Below are positions 18,706 to 29,094 of a stretch of 64,000 nt of DNA, in pieces (the first letter of the stretch is position 1; the number at the start of each line of letters is the position of its first letter). The stretch comes from Herbiconiux sp. GTDB taxonomy: Bacteria; Actinomycetota; Actinomycetes; Actinomycetales; Microbacteriaceae. The position numbers were made by a program, and so were the translations under genes. The stretch spans positions 1 to 64,000 of the forward strand of contig NZ_SCVE01000020.1 of NCBI RefSeq assembly GCF_004297105.1. The letters run 5' to 3'. A model generated the notes under the pieces. It saw only the letters and a list, made by a program, of their open reading frames with translations, made no database searches and had not been told where the DNA came from.

Positions 18706-19641
18706 ATGGAGCTGAACCGCGGGTGGTGGACGGTCGACGGAGGGCTCGGCACCCTTCTCGAAGCGCGTGGTCACGACCTCTCCGACAGCCTGTGGAGTGC
18801 CCGCCTCCTGGCGAGCGATCCCGCTGCGATCCAGGCCGCTCACGAAGAGTTCTTCGCGGCCGGCGCCCAGATCGCCGTCAGCGCGTCGTACCAGGTGGGC
18901 TTCGAAGCGTTCGAACGGTTCGGGATCAGCCGCACGGACACGGAGCGGCTCCTGGCTTCGAGTGTCGAGCTCGCCCGGGCGGCGCGCTCGGTCGCCCTCG
19001 GCGCCGGACCGGCGCCCGATGCGCCGCTCCTCGTCGCGGCATCGGTCGGACCCTACGGCGCCACCTGCGGTGATGGTTCGGAATACAGCGGATCTACCGG
19101 GCTCAGCAGGGCGGAATTGCGCCACTGGCACGAGCGACGCTTCGAGGTGCTCGTCGATGCCCGCCCCGATCTGCTCGCGATCGAGACCATCCCGACGCTC
19201 GACGAGGCAACGGCGCTCACCGACCTTCTGCGCGGCTCCGGCGTCCCGGCTTGGCTCTCCTTCACGATCGAAGCGGGCCGGCTGCGTTCCGGCGAGCCGA
19301 TGGAGGAGGGGTTCCGGCTGGCCGACGGTGTCGATGAGCTCCTGGCCGTCGGCATCAACTGCTCTCATCCGCGTGAGGTGCTTCCGGCGATCGCGGCCGC
19401 ACGCGCCGTGACCGATCGAGCGATCGTGGTCTATCCCAATTCCGGAGAGGTCTGGAACGGAGCGAGCCGAAAGTGGCAGGGAGCGTCCTGGTCCGGCGAC
19501 GTCAAGGCGTGGTCGGATGCCGGTGCGACACTGATCGGCGGGTGCTGCCGCGTGATGCCGGCCGAGGTCGGGGCCATCCGTGCCGCGCTCGACTCCTCGG
19601 GCCACGCCAACGATCACGGATGCGCGGGGTCAGCACCGTAG
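18706..19641 (+). CDS. mmuM: Homocysteine S-methyltransferase
   Basis: 311 residues. It transfers a methyl group from S-methylmethionine or SAM to homocysteine, giving methionine. Zinc ligands are Cys in GINCSHP and the pair in LIGGCCRVMP near the C-terminus, as in the family. DGGLGTLLEARG at the N-terminus is the standard opening. ATG at 18706 follows CACAATGAAGAC; an upstream start at 18682 is less likely. RidA follows after 47 bases. Confidence 0.93.
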   Translation: MELNRGWWTVDGGLGTLLEARGHDLSDSLWSARLLASDPAAIQAAHEEFFAAGAQIAVSASYQVGFEAFERFGISRTDTERLLASSVELARAARSVALGAGPAPDAPLLVAASVGPYGATCGDGSEYSGSTGLSRAELRHWHERRFEVLVDARPDLLAIETIPTLDEATALTDLLRGSGVPAWLSFTIEAGRLRSGEPMEEGFRLADGVDELLAVGINCSHPREVLPAIAAARAVTDRAIVVYPNSGEVWNGASRKWQGASWSGDVKAWSDAGATLIGGCCRVMPAEVGAIRAALDSSGHANDHGCAGSAP

Positions 19642-19688
19642 TATGTCGGGAGCAGCGCCGTCGATATCAAGCCCCGGGGGAGCGACCT

Positions 19689-20108
19689 GTGGAACGTGAC
19701 GTGATCTTCACTCCGGATGCGCCGTGGAGCCCCGGCGGTTCCAGCCAGGCGATCGCCCACAACGGTCTGCTCTACGTGTCGGGCCAGCTTCCGATCGACC
19801 CGGCGACCGGGCAGATGCTGCCTCGCCCGCTGAACCCGTTGTTCGGGGGCGGTGATCAAGCGGTGAGCGCTCAGACGCGACAGTGCTTGAACAATGTGAA
19901 CGCGATCTGTCAGGCCGCAGGGGCTGACCTGTCGAACGCGATCAAGCTCACCATCTACACGCCCATGCTGATCGAGTTCGCCGGCGTCATCGATCGTGTC
20001 TACCGCGAATCCTTCGCATATGACCCTCCGGCACGTTCGATGATCGGAGTGAATGTGCTGCAGGGCAATGCGCTGGTGCAGATCGACGCGATCGTGGCGC
20101 TCAACTGA
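19689..20108 (+). CDS. ridA: RidA-family enamine/imine deaminase
   Basis: 139 residues of the YjgF/YER057c/UK114 trimeric fold. It hydrolyses reactive enamines made by PLP enzymes. The hallmarks SQAIAHNGLLYVSGQLPIDP and NAIKLTIYTPML are present, but the usual catalytic Arg in RxxV/C is seen only as PARSMIGV (Arg retained). A 12-residue insertion (LPRPLNPLFGGG) lies after the first motif. GTG at 19689 has GGGGGAG 6 bases upstream. Confidence 0.85.
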   Translation: MERDVIFTPDAPWSPGGSSQAIAHNGLLYVSGQLPIDPATGQMLPRPLNPLFGGGDQAVSAQTRQCLNNVNAICQAAGADLSNAIKLTIYTPMLIEFAGVIDRVYRESFAYDPPARSMIGVNVLQGNALVQIDAIVALN

Positions 20109-20171
20109 GACGGCGGGGGAGCGGTCGGCGGCAAGACCTACCAGGTGTGCGCGTGCGACCTGTTCCCGTGA

Positions 20172-20489
20172 TCAGCTCGAGAAGACGACGTGGACGTCCA
20201 CGCGCATCGACGGATCCAGCCCTGCTTCGTCGGCAAGCAGATCGAACACGCGCTGGTGGGGTTCGTCGAGTTGCTGATTCGAGTAGTGACGATCGAACGA
20301 ATCCTGATCCCGGTAGAACTCGAACGCCCACATCACGTCCGGGTTGCTGGCGTCGCGACTGAGCGACCATTCCACGGGTCCATCCGGGTCGCCCGTGAAG
20401 TGGAGGTCGTTGCAGAGCTGGAAGAGTTCATCGCCCCTCCCGGGCTTGGCCTGGAAGCGCAGGACCACACCTGGCTGATTCGTCTTCAT
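20172..20489 (-). CDS. Antibiotic-biosynthesis-monooxygenase (ABM) domain protein
   Basis: 105 residues, one ferredoxin-like ABM domain: VVLRFQAKPGRGDELFQLCN opens it and MWAFEFYRDQDSFDRHYS is the typical helix. Such proteins act as dimers on quinones or as heme-degrading or stress proteins. ATG at 20489 has AGGAGA 5 bases upstream. Two palindromes lie between it and the divergent TetR gene, so it is the probable TetR target. Confidence 0.85.
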   Translation of the reverse strand: MKTNQPGVVLRFQAKPGRGDELFQLCNDLHFTGDPDGPVEWSLSRDASNPDVMWAFEFYRDQDSFDRHYSNQQLDEPHQRVFDLLADEAGLDPSMRVDVHVVFSS

Positions 20490-20526
20490 GAAGGTCTCCT
20501 TGCTGTTCGGTATCCGAGGCGACGCC

Positions 20527-20568
20527 TTTGGATCACTGCTCCAAATAGTTTGGATCAACGATCCAAAC
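20527..20568. promoter_or_regulatory. Two TTTGGA palindromes, probable TetR operators
   Basis: The first, 20527-20545, is TTTGGA(N7)TCCAAA. The second, 20548-20568, has perfect 9-bp arms GTTTGGATC and GATCCAAAC around AAC. Both use the same half-site TTTGGA. They sit between the divergent ABM and TetR starts and end 16 bases before the tetR ATG, which fits autorepression and repression of the ABM gene. Confidence 0.8.
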
Positions 20569-20584
20569 ATGTCAAGATGGATCC

Positions 20585-21208
20585 ATGGTGGAGTCGAAGA
20601 ACAAGGTCCGTCGTGTGGACGCGCTGTCGAAGGATCGAATCGTCCTAGCCGCGGTCGAGATTCTCGACGCGTCGGGGGAGGGGGGCCTCACCACCCGGAG
20701 TCTCGCGGCGTCTCTCAACACCGGATCGGGCGCGATCTTCCATCATGTCGGCAGCAGGGATGAGCTTCTGCGAACCGCGGTTGACAGCGTCATCGCTGAC
20801 GTGACTGCCGGCATGGCGCACGAGGGGACACCTGAAGAGTCCATTCGGATGCTGATGCTCGGAGTCTTCGACGCGATCCAGGCGCATCCCTGGGTCGGCG
20901 CACAACTTGCCCGCGAGCCGTGGCAACCCGCTCTCCTCGAGATCTTCTTCGAGATCGGCAGCAGGCTCCAACTCCTCGGGGTTCCCGAGGCCGAGCTCTT
21001 CGACGCGGCTTCGACCCTGCTGGGCTACCTCCTGGGTGTTGCCAGCCAGCATGCCGCCGCCGTGAATCTCTCGCGGAATACCGACCGGGCGAACCGCCGT
21101 GCATCGTCAGATCATCCGTTTGCCCCGCACGTGACACGACTCGCCGATCATGACGACCGCGTGCAGTTCGTGGCTGGAGTGGAGATCATCCTGGCGGGGA
21201 TCGCGTAA
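20585..21208 (+). CDS. TetR-family repressor
   Basis: 207 residues. N-terminal HTH: DRIVLAAVEILDASGEGGLT, then RSLAASLNTGSGAIFHHVGS with the recognition helix. The C-terminal ligand domain has no recognisable specificity. Divergent from the ABM gene with two palindromes in between. Downstream, just past its stop, lies a duplicated 36-base copy of the start of the anti-sigma gene. Confidence 0.92.
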   Translation: MVESKNKVRRVDALSKDRIVLAAVEILDASGEGGLTTRSLAASLNTGSGAIFHHVGSRDELLRTAVDSVIADVTAGMAHEGTPEESIRMLMLGVFDAIQAHPWVGAQLAREPWQPALLEIFFEIGSRLQLLGVPEAELFDAASTLLGYLLGVASQHAAAVNLSRNTDRANRRASSDHPFAPHVTRLADHDDRVQFVAGVEIILAGIA

Positions 21209-21220
21209 TAGGGCAGGTGC

Positions 21221-21256
21221 GGGTCCAGATCGGGGCCGGTCACCCAGCACCTCCGG
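21221..21256 (-). repeat. Partial duplicate of the ribosome site and first codons of the sigma-partner gene
   Basis: This 36-base stretch matches 21879-21914 in about 33 positions. On the minus strand it reproduces GGAGGTGCT, a start codon (here GTG, 21241-21243) and codons T-G-P-D-L-D-P. Similarity ends after about 10 codons; the frame then runs antisense into tetR and stops at 21148. It lies 15 bases behind the stop of the full gene. I read it as the stub of a tandem paralogue that was deleted. Confidence 0.8.
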
Positions 21257-21271
21257 GGGGCCGGATGGAGC

Positions 21272-21901
21272 CTATGACACGGTGCGGTTGAAGGTGACGG
21301 TCGGATTCGCGGGGGGTCCCGAGACTGTGCAGAGGGCGATGATGTTGCTCACTGGCGTCGAACCGGTGGGCCAATTCACGTAGACAGTTGCGACTGATGA
21401 CCATTCGGATTCGGGGATGCTGTCCTGCGTGTAGGGGTCGACGCCTGCTTTCACGCTGTCGTCAGTGAACTCTGCCGCTGTTGGCACGGGGTCGAATCCG
21501 GCAAACCCCTCCTGGGGAGTGGCGTCGATGCAGGCTTGGTAGGCCTGTCGAGCATCGAAGCCATTGACGAACGGCCCTTCCGGTTCGATCGGGGTCGTGC
21601 CTGTTGGAGTGGCTGAGGTCGTAGGCGTTGGGGTGGGGGTCGGTTCCGCCAAGGGGGTGGGGCTGGCGGTAGCGCTGTGTGGTGGAGTGCTTGCGATGGG
21701 CGGGGTGGTGCCGAGGTTGGGGAGGCCGGCGACGATGATGGCGACGGCAGCTGTGGCGACTCCGGTGATCAGTGCGATGCTTCCGGCGGCTGTGATGATC
21801 CGACGTGAGGAGTGCTTTCTGCCAGTACTCGTGCGTGCGTGCGCGAGTATCGTCCGGCGCATGGATGCGGACAGTTGTGGGTCCAGGTCGGGGCCGGTCA
21901 T
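21272..21901 (-). CDS. Membrane partner of ECF sigma factor (probable anti-sigma factor)
   Basis: 209 residues. A cytosolic N-terminus of about 40 residues (MTGPDLDPQLSASMRRTIL) precedes one membrane segment (ITAAGSIALITGVATAAVAIIVAG), then a Pro/Thr/Ser linker (TPTPTPTTSATPTGTTPIEP) and an extracellular domain of about 100 residues with two cysteines. The layout and the ATGA overlap with the sigma gene indicate a membrane-anchored regulator of that sigma factor. No zinc-binding ZAS motif is visible in the N-terminus. Confidence 0.7.
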   Translation of the reverse strand: MTGPDLDPQLSASMRRTILAHARTSTGRKHSSRRIITAAGSIALITGVATAAVAIIVAGLPNLGTTPPIASTPPHSATASPTPLAEPTPTPTPTTSATPTGTTPIEPEGPFVNGFDARQAYQACIDATPQEGFAGFDPVPTAAEFTDDSVKAGVDPYTQDSIPESEWSSVATVYVNWPTGSTPVSNIIALCTVSGPPANPTVTFNRTVS

Positions 21902-22530
21902 CGAGCACCTCCGGTGTGTGCTGTTTCGTTGTTGAGTGTTGATAGCACGTCGGCGGCGAGGCGCTGCTTTGCGCGTGACAGCCTTGATTTGACCGTCCCG
22001 GTTGGGATGGAGAGCACCGCCGCAGCGTCGGCGGTGGAGAGTTGCTGGATGATGCAGAGCGTGATTATGTCCTGATCTCGCTTCGGAAGCCTGGAGAGAG
22101 CGTCGCGCACTTGGCCATTCAATGACTGCGTGTCGAGTCTGTCGGCGACTTCGTCCGCCGGGTCGATGTCGTGCAGGGGCTCTCGCATCTGTTCGAGAAG
22201 GGTGCGATAGCGGCGTCGTGAACGGTCGAGGTTTCGTGCGAGGTAGTTGGCGGTCACGAGGAGCCAGCCGATCATGGAGCCGTCGACCATGCGGACGGAG
22301 TCGCGTCGCCTCCATTTTTCGAGGAAAGTCGCAGCGGTGACATCCTCGGCGTCGTGGATGGTGGGTGCCATCCGTTGTGCCTGATGGAAGACGCGGTTTC
22401 GGTGAAGGTCAAAGATCGCGCCGAACGCGGTGGGATCGCCAGCGCGGGCTGACTCCCAGCTGGCAGCTTCGTCGTCAGGTGTAGTGATGGTCACGTTAAG
22501 AGATTGTCCCGACTCGTCGTTTGGTTCCAT
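21898..22530 (-). CDS. ECF-type RNA polymerase sigma factor
   Basis: 210 residues. Region 2: DPTAFGAIFDLHRNRVFHQA, then DAEDVTAATFLEKWRRRDSV and the -10 recognition helix LVTANYLARNLDRSRRR. Region 4: LPKRDQDIITLCIIQQLSTADAAAVL with GTVKSRLSRAKQRL. Regulated, by inference, by the ATGA-coupled membrane protein downstream. The ATG at 22530 has no good ribosome site; a GTG in LNVTITTP at 22494 is an alternative start. Confidence 0.9.
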   Translation of the reverse strand: MEPNDESGQSLNVTITTPDDEAASWESARAGDPTAFGAIFDLHRNRVFHQAQRMAPTIHDAEDVTAATFLEKWRRRDSVRMVDGSMIGWLLVTANYLARNLDRSRRRYRTLLEQMREPLHDIDPADEVADRLDTQSLNGQVRDALSRLPKRDQDIITLCIIQQLSTADAAAVLSIPTGTVKSRLSRAKQRLAADVLSTLNNETAHTGGAR

Positions 22531-22657
22531 TTATTGCCACGGTCTGAGACGTAAGCCCAGAACAGAGCGGTGATCGGGCCTGGAATGTCAGACGGACTCG
22601 TGAGTACCCGAAGTTCTGTCATTGCAGAAAGAGAGCTTGAGCAGCCTTTTACTTGAC

Positions 22658-22671
22658 ATAATGTGCATTAT
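22658..22671. promoter_or_regulatory. AT-rich palindrome upstream of the ECF sigma gene
   Basis: ATAATGTGCATTAT (6-bp arms) lies in an unusually AT-rich patch of the 184-base gap between the sigma gene (start 22530) and the stop of the small membrane gene (22715). On the plus strand it overlaps TTGACA. It is about 130 bases upstream of the sigma start and could be an operator or just the sigma promoter region. I see nothing else in this gap. Confidence 0.3.
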
Positions 22672-22714
22672 CAGCGGTTCTCGATGTAAGCGATCTGGTT
22701 CGATCGTGTCGGCT

Positions 22715-23011
22715 CTACAGGCCGTCACCCAGGCTGGAGAACGTGAGTGACAGGCCGAGAACGAAGACGGCGATCGCCAACACGCTCGCGGCGGTCGTTG
22801 CGGCCGACGTCGCGACGAGCGCTGTCGTCAATCTTGAGCGCTGGCGCGAGCGGAGAATGATGGACAGTGCGAGCGTCATCGCACTCCCTAGTGCCAGACA
22901 CGCGCCTAGGGGCACGAGTGAGATGAATGCCATGCGAGGAGTTGCCTCTCGGGATCGACCCAATCCGTTCGTGAGGTGGTTGACGATGGATCTGAAATGA
23001 GCATACCTCAT
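22715..23011 (-). CDS. Small two-helix membrane protein downstream of an MFS exporter
   Basis: 98 residues, no family recognised. Hydrophobic helices lie at about residues 27-52 (AFISLVPLGACLALGSAMTL) and 66-92. A basic loop SRQRSRL joins them. The ATG at 23011 is 9 bases after the MFS stop; an internal ATG (MAFISLV) could be the true start. Translation as part of the UvrA-like/MFS operon is likely but no strong ribosome site is visible. Confidence 0.5.
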   Translation of the reverse strand: MRYAHFRSIVNHLTNGLGRSREATPRMAFISLVPLGACLALGSAMTLALSIILRSRQRSRLTTALVATSAATTAASVLAIAVFVLGLSLTFSSLGDGL

Positions 23012-23020
23012 GCGATCGTT

Positions 23021-24214
23021 TCAGTCGAGGTGGCCGTCGCGTGGGAGCCAGCGCGGGATGAGGATCACGAGCACGATGAGCGCGAGCACGCCCGCGCTGA
23101 CGAAGCCGAGACCGCCCGTGCCCGTCAGGGTGATCGCCTGGCCGCCGACGATCGCGCCCAGGGTGATGCCGATGTTGAAGGCCGTGTTGCTCACGGGCGC
23201 CGCAACGGCGGGCAGGCTGAGCGATGCACGGATGGCGAGCACGTTCAGCAGCACCGGCATCGCCCCGAACCCCACGCCCCAGGCGATCACAGCGATCGTG
23301 ATACCCCACGCGGAGTCACGCGTGAGACCGATCGCGATCACCACGGCCAGCACGAACACGAGCGTCACCCGCAGGGCTGCGCCGGGATGCGCGTGCGTGA
23401 ACCGCGTCACCGCCAGAAGGCCCACGAGACACGCCATCCCGTAGCCGAACAGCACGAGTACGACACCCTGCTGAGGCACACCCGCGCCACGCAGGAGCGG
23501 CTCCACGTAGGTGTAGGTGAGGAAATGCGCCAGAAGCACCACGATGATCGTCACCGCTACGCGCAGCAGACCCGGCTGCACCGCTGCGCGCAGGACAAGA
23601 CGGGTCGTCAACGGCTCCCCCGCCTCGGTGCGCGTCTTCGGCAGCAGCAGGAACACCGCGATCGCCAGCAGCGCGAACACGCCCGCGACCACCGTGAACG
23701 GCAGACGCCACGACGCCAGATTCGCGAGCGCGGTGGCCAGGGGTACGCCCAGCGCGAGCGCCATCGCGTTGCCCGCACTCACCGTGGTGGCCGCCACCGC
23801 GCGCCTTTCGGGAGCCACCACCGAGAGCGCGATGCGATAGACCGCCGTGAAGAGCACGGCGTGCGCCACCCCGCCGAGAGCCCGCGCGGCGAGCGCCACC
23901 CCGAATGACGTGGTGAACGCCATGATCCCGGCGCTCAGGCAGAACGTGACGAGCACGACCGCGAGGGTGGTTCGAGCGTTGAACCGCGCCGTGACCGCAC
24001 TCAGCGGTATCGATCCCACCACCACCAGCACGCTGAAGGCGCTGACCAGGAGCCCGGCGCCCTGCTCGTCGACACCGAAATCGCGCGCGATAGGCGTCAG
24101 GAGCCCGATCGGGAGGAGCTCGTACACGACCGCCACGAACACCGCGAACCCGAGTACCAGCAAGGGCAGCCGGGCCCCGGATGCGCGCGCGACTCCCCCG
24201 GTCACCTCGCTCAC
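23021..24214 (-). CDS. MFS exporter, AraJ/DHA1 type
   Basis: 397 residues and 12 hydrophobic segments. The motif after the second helix is present in modified form (LSAVTARFNARTTL), and PVSNTAFNIGITLGAIVGG in the C-terminal half is typical of AraJ/Cmr-like drug or sugar efflux pumps. Substrate unknown. GTG start 22 bases after the UvrA-like gene, so the two form an operon that resembles ABC-F/UvrA-like self-resistance plus efflux pairs. Confidence 0.85.
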   Translation of the reverse strand: MSEVTGGVARASGARLPLLVLGFAVFVAVVYELLPIGLLTPIARDFGVDEQGAGLLVSAFSVLVVVGSIPLSAVTARFNARTTLAVVLVTFCLSAGIMAFTTSFGVALAARALGGVAHAVLFTAVYRIALSVVAPERRAVAATTVSAGNAMALALGVPLATALANLASWRLPFTVVAGVFALLAIAVFLLLPKTRTEAGEPLTTRLVLRAAVQPGLLRVAVTIIVVLLAHFLTYTYVEPLLRGAGVPQQGVVLVLFGYGMACLVGLLAVTRFTHAHPGAALRVTLVFVLAVVIAIGLTRDSAWGITIAVIAWGVGFGAMPVLLNVLAIRASLSLPAVAAPVSNTAFNIGITLGAIVGGQAITLTGTGGLGFVSAGVLALIVLVILIPRWLPRDGHLD

Positions 24215-24236
24215 GAGGCGCCATCCGACGCCGCGC

Positions 24237-26615
<2,379 letters not shown>

Positions 26616-26676
26616 GCCTGTCACACTAGCCGCGACATCCGACGCCGTGCTTCTCCGTTTCTGACGCGCTCCTCCG

Positions 26677-27282
26677 CTACGCCGGATCGCTTCGAGTCGG
26701 GTCGTCGTGGTGGCGCGGATGCCCGCCGCTTGCGGCCTCGATCACGGCCAGCTGCTCATTGGCGACCAGGTCGAAGGGTTCCAGGGAGCGCTCGGCGCGG
26801 GAGAGCACGACGGCACCCTCACCGGCCGCGATGAGGGAGGCGGCGAGGGCCTGCGCGCGACGCTCGTCCACACCGCCCGCGGTGAGGAGGTCGCTCAGGC
26901 TGTGCCGCCATCCGCGGAACACTCCCCCGGCGCGGTCGAGAAGCTCGTTGCTGTCGGCAGCCACGGTGACGGCGGCCACGGCGCATCCGGCGCTGAACTC
27001 GGAGCGGGTGAGCACGGAGCGCCAGAGGGCGAGGAATGCGGTGGCCACGTCGACGGCCGACCGCCCGCTCAGCTGCTCGAGCACTGCCATGGCCCGCTCC
27101 CCCGCGGCGCCGACGGCGGCGAGCACCAGCTCGTCCTTGCCGCCCGGGAAGTGGTGATAGAGCGAGCCTCGCGGGGCCCCGGATGCCTCGATGATCTCAC
27201 TGAAGGATGTGCCCTGCAGGCCGCGCTTGGCCAGGAGCAGGGCGGTGGAATCGATCATCCGCTGCTTGATCTCGCCGGCCAT
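26677..27282 (-). CDS. TetR-family repressor, LmrA/YxaF type
   Basis: 201 residues. HTH: LLLAKRGLQGTSFSEIIEAS followed by GAPRGSLYHHFPGGKDEL. The C-terminal domain has the LmrA-like EFSAGCAVAAVTVAADSNEL. Divergent from the tautomerase-like gene; two palindromes lie between. Its stop is 61 bases before the UvrA-like start on the same strand, so it might also be upstream of that operon's transcript. Confidence 0.92.
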   Translation of the reverse strand: MAGEIKQRMIDSTALLLAKRGLQGTSFSEIIEASGAPRGSLYHHFPGGKDELVLAAVGAAGERAMAVLEQLSGRSAVDVATAFLALWRSVLTRSEFSAGCAVAAVTVAADSNELLDRAGGVFRGWRHSLSDLLTAGGVDERRAQALAASLIAAGEGAVVLSRAERSLEPFDLVANEQLAVIEAASGGHPRHHDDPTRSDPA

Positions 27283-27297
27283 GATGCACCTCTCGTT

Positions 27298-27342
27298 GAC
27301 TATGACGCTCGTCTTAGTCTACGGTCTATGACGACCGTCATA
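27298..27342. promoter_or_regulatory. Two palindromic operators between tetR and the tautomerase gene
   Basis: The first, 27298-27319, has arms GACTATGACG and CGTCTTAGTC (9 of 10 pairing, 2-base centre). The second, 27327-27342, is the perfect TATGACGACCGTCATA. Both share the half-site ATGACG. A -35 TTGACT at 27296 overlaps the first site, so binding would block transcription. Confidence 0.75.
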
Positions 27343-27360
27343 TTCACGAGGAGCGTCTCC

Positions 27361-27789
27361 ATGCCCATGATCGACATCTACGCCACCGCCGGCCTCTTCG
27401 CCGACGTCCACGAGGTTGCGAGAGCCGCCGCCACGATCGTGAAGGAGGTCGAGCAGGTGCCCGACATCCCGATGTTCCACAAGAACACCGCCGCCTTCGT
27501 GCACGAGCTGGTTCCGGGCGCCTTCACCAACGTCGACGGCGACACCGACTACGTGCGGGTGCAGGTGCTCACCAACTCGGGGGCGCTCGATCGCGACAAG
27601 CAGGTGGCCGTGGTGCGCCGGCTCACCGATCTCGTGGCGAGCGCCGCGGGTGACCCCACTCTCGTGGATCGCACGTGGGTGCTGCTCACGGAGGCCGTGG
27701 AGGGTGGCTGGGGCCTGTGGGGCCACGCGCACACGAATGCGGAGATCGTGGATGCGGCCCGCGCCGAGATCGGCCGACTGCGGGGCTGA
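27361..27789 (+). CDS. Tautomerase-superfamily protein
   Basis: 142 residues. It begins Met-Pro, so Pro1 would be exposed as in 4-oxalocrotonate tautomerases, but the protein is twice the 62-residue unit, consistent with a fused or MSAD-like form. YVRVQVLTNSGALDRDKQVAV and TWVLLTEAVEGGWGLWGHAH fit the second beta-alpha-beta unit. GAGGAG lies 8 bases before the ATG at 27361. Controlled by the divergent TetR. Substrate unknown. Confidence 0.78.
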   Translation: MPMIDIYATAGLFADVHEVARAAATIVKEVEQVPDIPMFHKNTAAFVHELVPGAFTNVDGDTDYVRVQVLTNSGALDRDKQVAVVRRLTDLVASAAGDPTLVDRTWVLLTEAVEGGWGLWGHAHTNAEIVDAARAEIGRLRG

Positions 27790-27813
27790 GAGGGGGCCGG
27801 CCGTCTAGACCGG

Positions 27814-29094
27814 TCAACCGGATGCCGCCCGCAGCGCTTCGACCGGTTCGATGAGTGCGGCGCGGATGGCAGGGTAGCCACCCGCGAGAAGGCCGACCAC
27901 TCCCCCGGCCGCAGCGCCGCCCAGCGTCATCCCGAGGTCGAGCACTGGAGTCCACCCCTGCACCAGGGAGATCGTCACGACGACGAACACCCCGAGGGCG
28001 GCCCCGATCACACCGCCCAACAGCCCGACCACCACGGACTCGAGCACGAACTGGGCGGCGATCTGACCTCGAGTGGCGCCCAGGGCGCGGCGGAGGCCGA
28101 TCTCGCCGCGTCGCTGCGACACACCGAGCATCGTCACGCTGGCGATTCCGAGACCGCCCGCGAGAAGGGTGATGATGCCGATCGCCACGAACACGAGATC
28201 GATGTCGCTGCGCACCGCTCCCTCGAACTGCGTCGGTTCGGCCGGGGCGGCGACGTCGAAATCATCGGGCGAGTTCGGTGCGAGGGCGATGGGAACCTGG
28301 TGGGCGACGACGGATGCCGAGCCCACCGCGATCTTCAGCTCCACGCGGGCTGCAGTCGCACCGGGGTAGTCACGGCGCGCGGCGGCCAGCGGAACGATGA
28401 CCGACCCGAGCAGGTTCGGCTGGATGTCGACCGCATCCAGTATTCCGATCACGGCATACGCGTGACCACCGAGGAAGATGGAGGGGCGACTCGCCACGTC
28501 GCCCACGCCGAGTGAGGCAGCGGCGTCGCGACCCAGCACTGCGACCCGGTCGCCGCGCGCCGAGTGGCCAGCGTCGAAGAAGCGGCCGCGTGCGAGGCGG
28601 CCGCTGACGGCTCCGAGCAGGTCGCCCTCGGCCGCCACGACCGGAGGTGCCAGGGTCTCGGGCATCGACGGGTCGTGGATCGGCACAGCGGTGATCGGAT
28701 CGGTGCCGATGTCGACCTCGCCCAGGACGGCCGCGGCTTCGACACCGGCGAGGCCGTCGAGCCTCGCGAGCGCATCGCGAGGGATCTCGGCGGTCGGATG
28801 CTCGGCGCCGTCCGCCCCCGCGGCCACCGCCGCCGTCGCCTCGGCGTGGGTGGAGGAGATGGCGTCGAAGTGGGAGGCGAGCTGCCCGCCGGCGGTCTGG
28901 CCGAGCCCGATCGTGAGCACCAGCGCAGCGATGCCCGTCACTGTTCCGAGCACGGTGACCACGAGACGCCCGGGCCGGGCGCCGACTCCGTCGAGTGCCT
29001 CGGTGATCACCGACCGTGCCCCGAGGCCCTGGCCGTGAGGTGGCCGCGTGTGGTGCCGAGTCGACCGGCTCACGGTGCGATCCCGCCGACTCAT
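27814..29094 (-). CDS. MacB/FtsX-type ABC transporter permease
   Basis: 426 residues. One N-terminal membrane helix (about 42-65), a large extracytoplasmic domain (65-300) and three C-terminal helices (from FVAIGIITLLAGG onward). The FtsX-family signature SQRRGEIGLRRALGATRGQI lies between helices 2 and 3. It converts ATP hydrolysis into mechanical extrusion at the membrane rather than simple channel transport. ATGA overlap with the ATPase gene. Confidence 0.9.
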   Translation of the reverse strand: MSRRDRTVSRSTRHHTRPPHGQGLGARSVITEALDGVGARPGRLVVTVLGTVTGIAALVLTIGLGQTAGGQLASHFDAISSTHAEATAAVAAGADGAEHPTAEIPRDALARLDGLAGVEAAAVLGEVDIGTDPITAVPIHDPSMPETLAPPVVAAEGDLLGAVSGRLARGRFFDAGHSARGDRVAVLGRDAAASLGVGDVASRPSIFLGGHAYAVIGILDAVDIQPNLLGSVIVPLAAARRDYPGATAARVELKIAVGSASVVAHQVPIALAPNSPDDFDVAAPAEPTQFEGAVRSDIDLVFVAIGIITLLAGGLGIASVTMLGVSQRRGEIGLRRALGATRGQIAAQFVLESVVVGLLGGVIGAALGVFVVVTISLVQGWTPVLDLGMTLGGAAAGGVVGLLAGGYPAIRAALIEPVEALRAASG

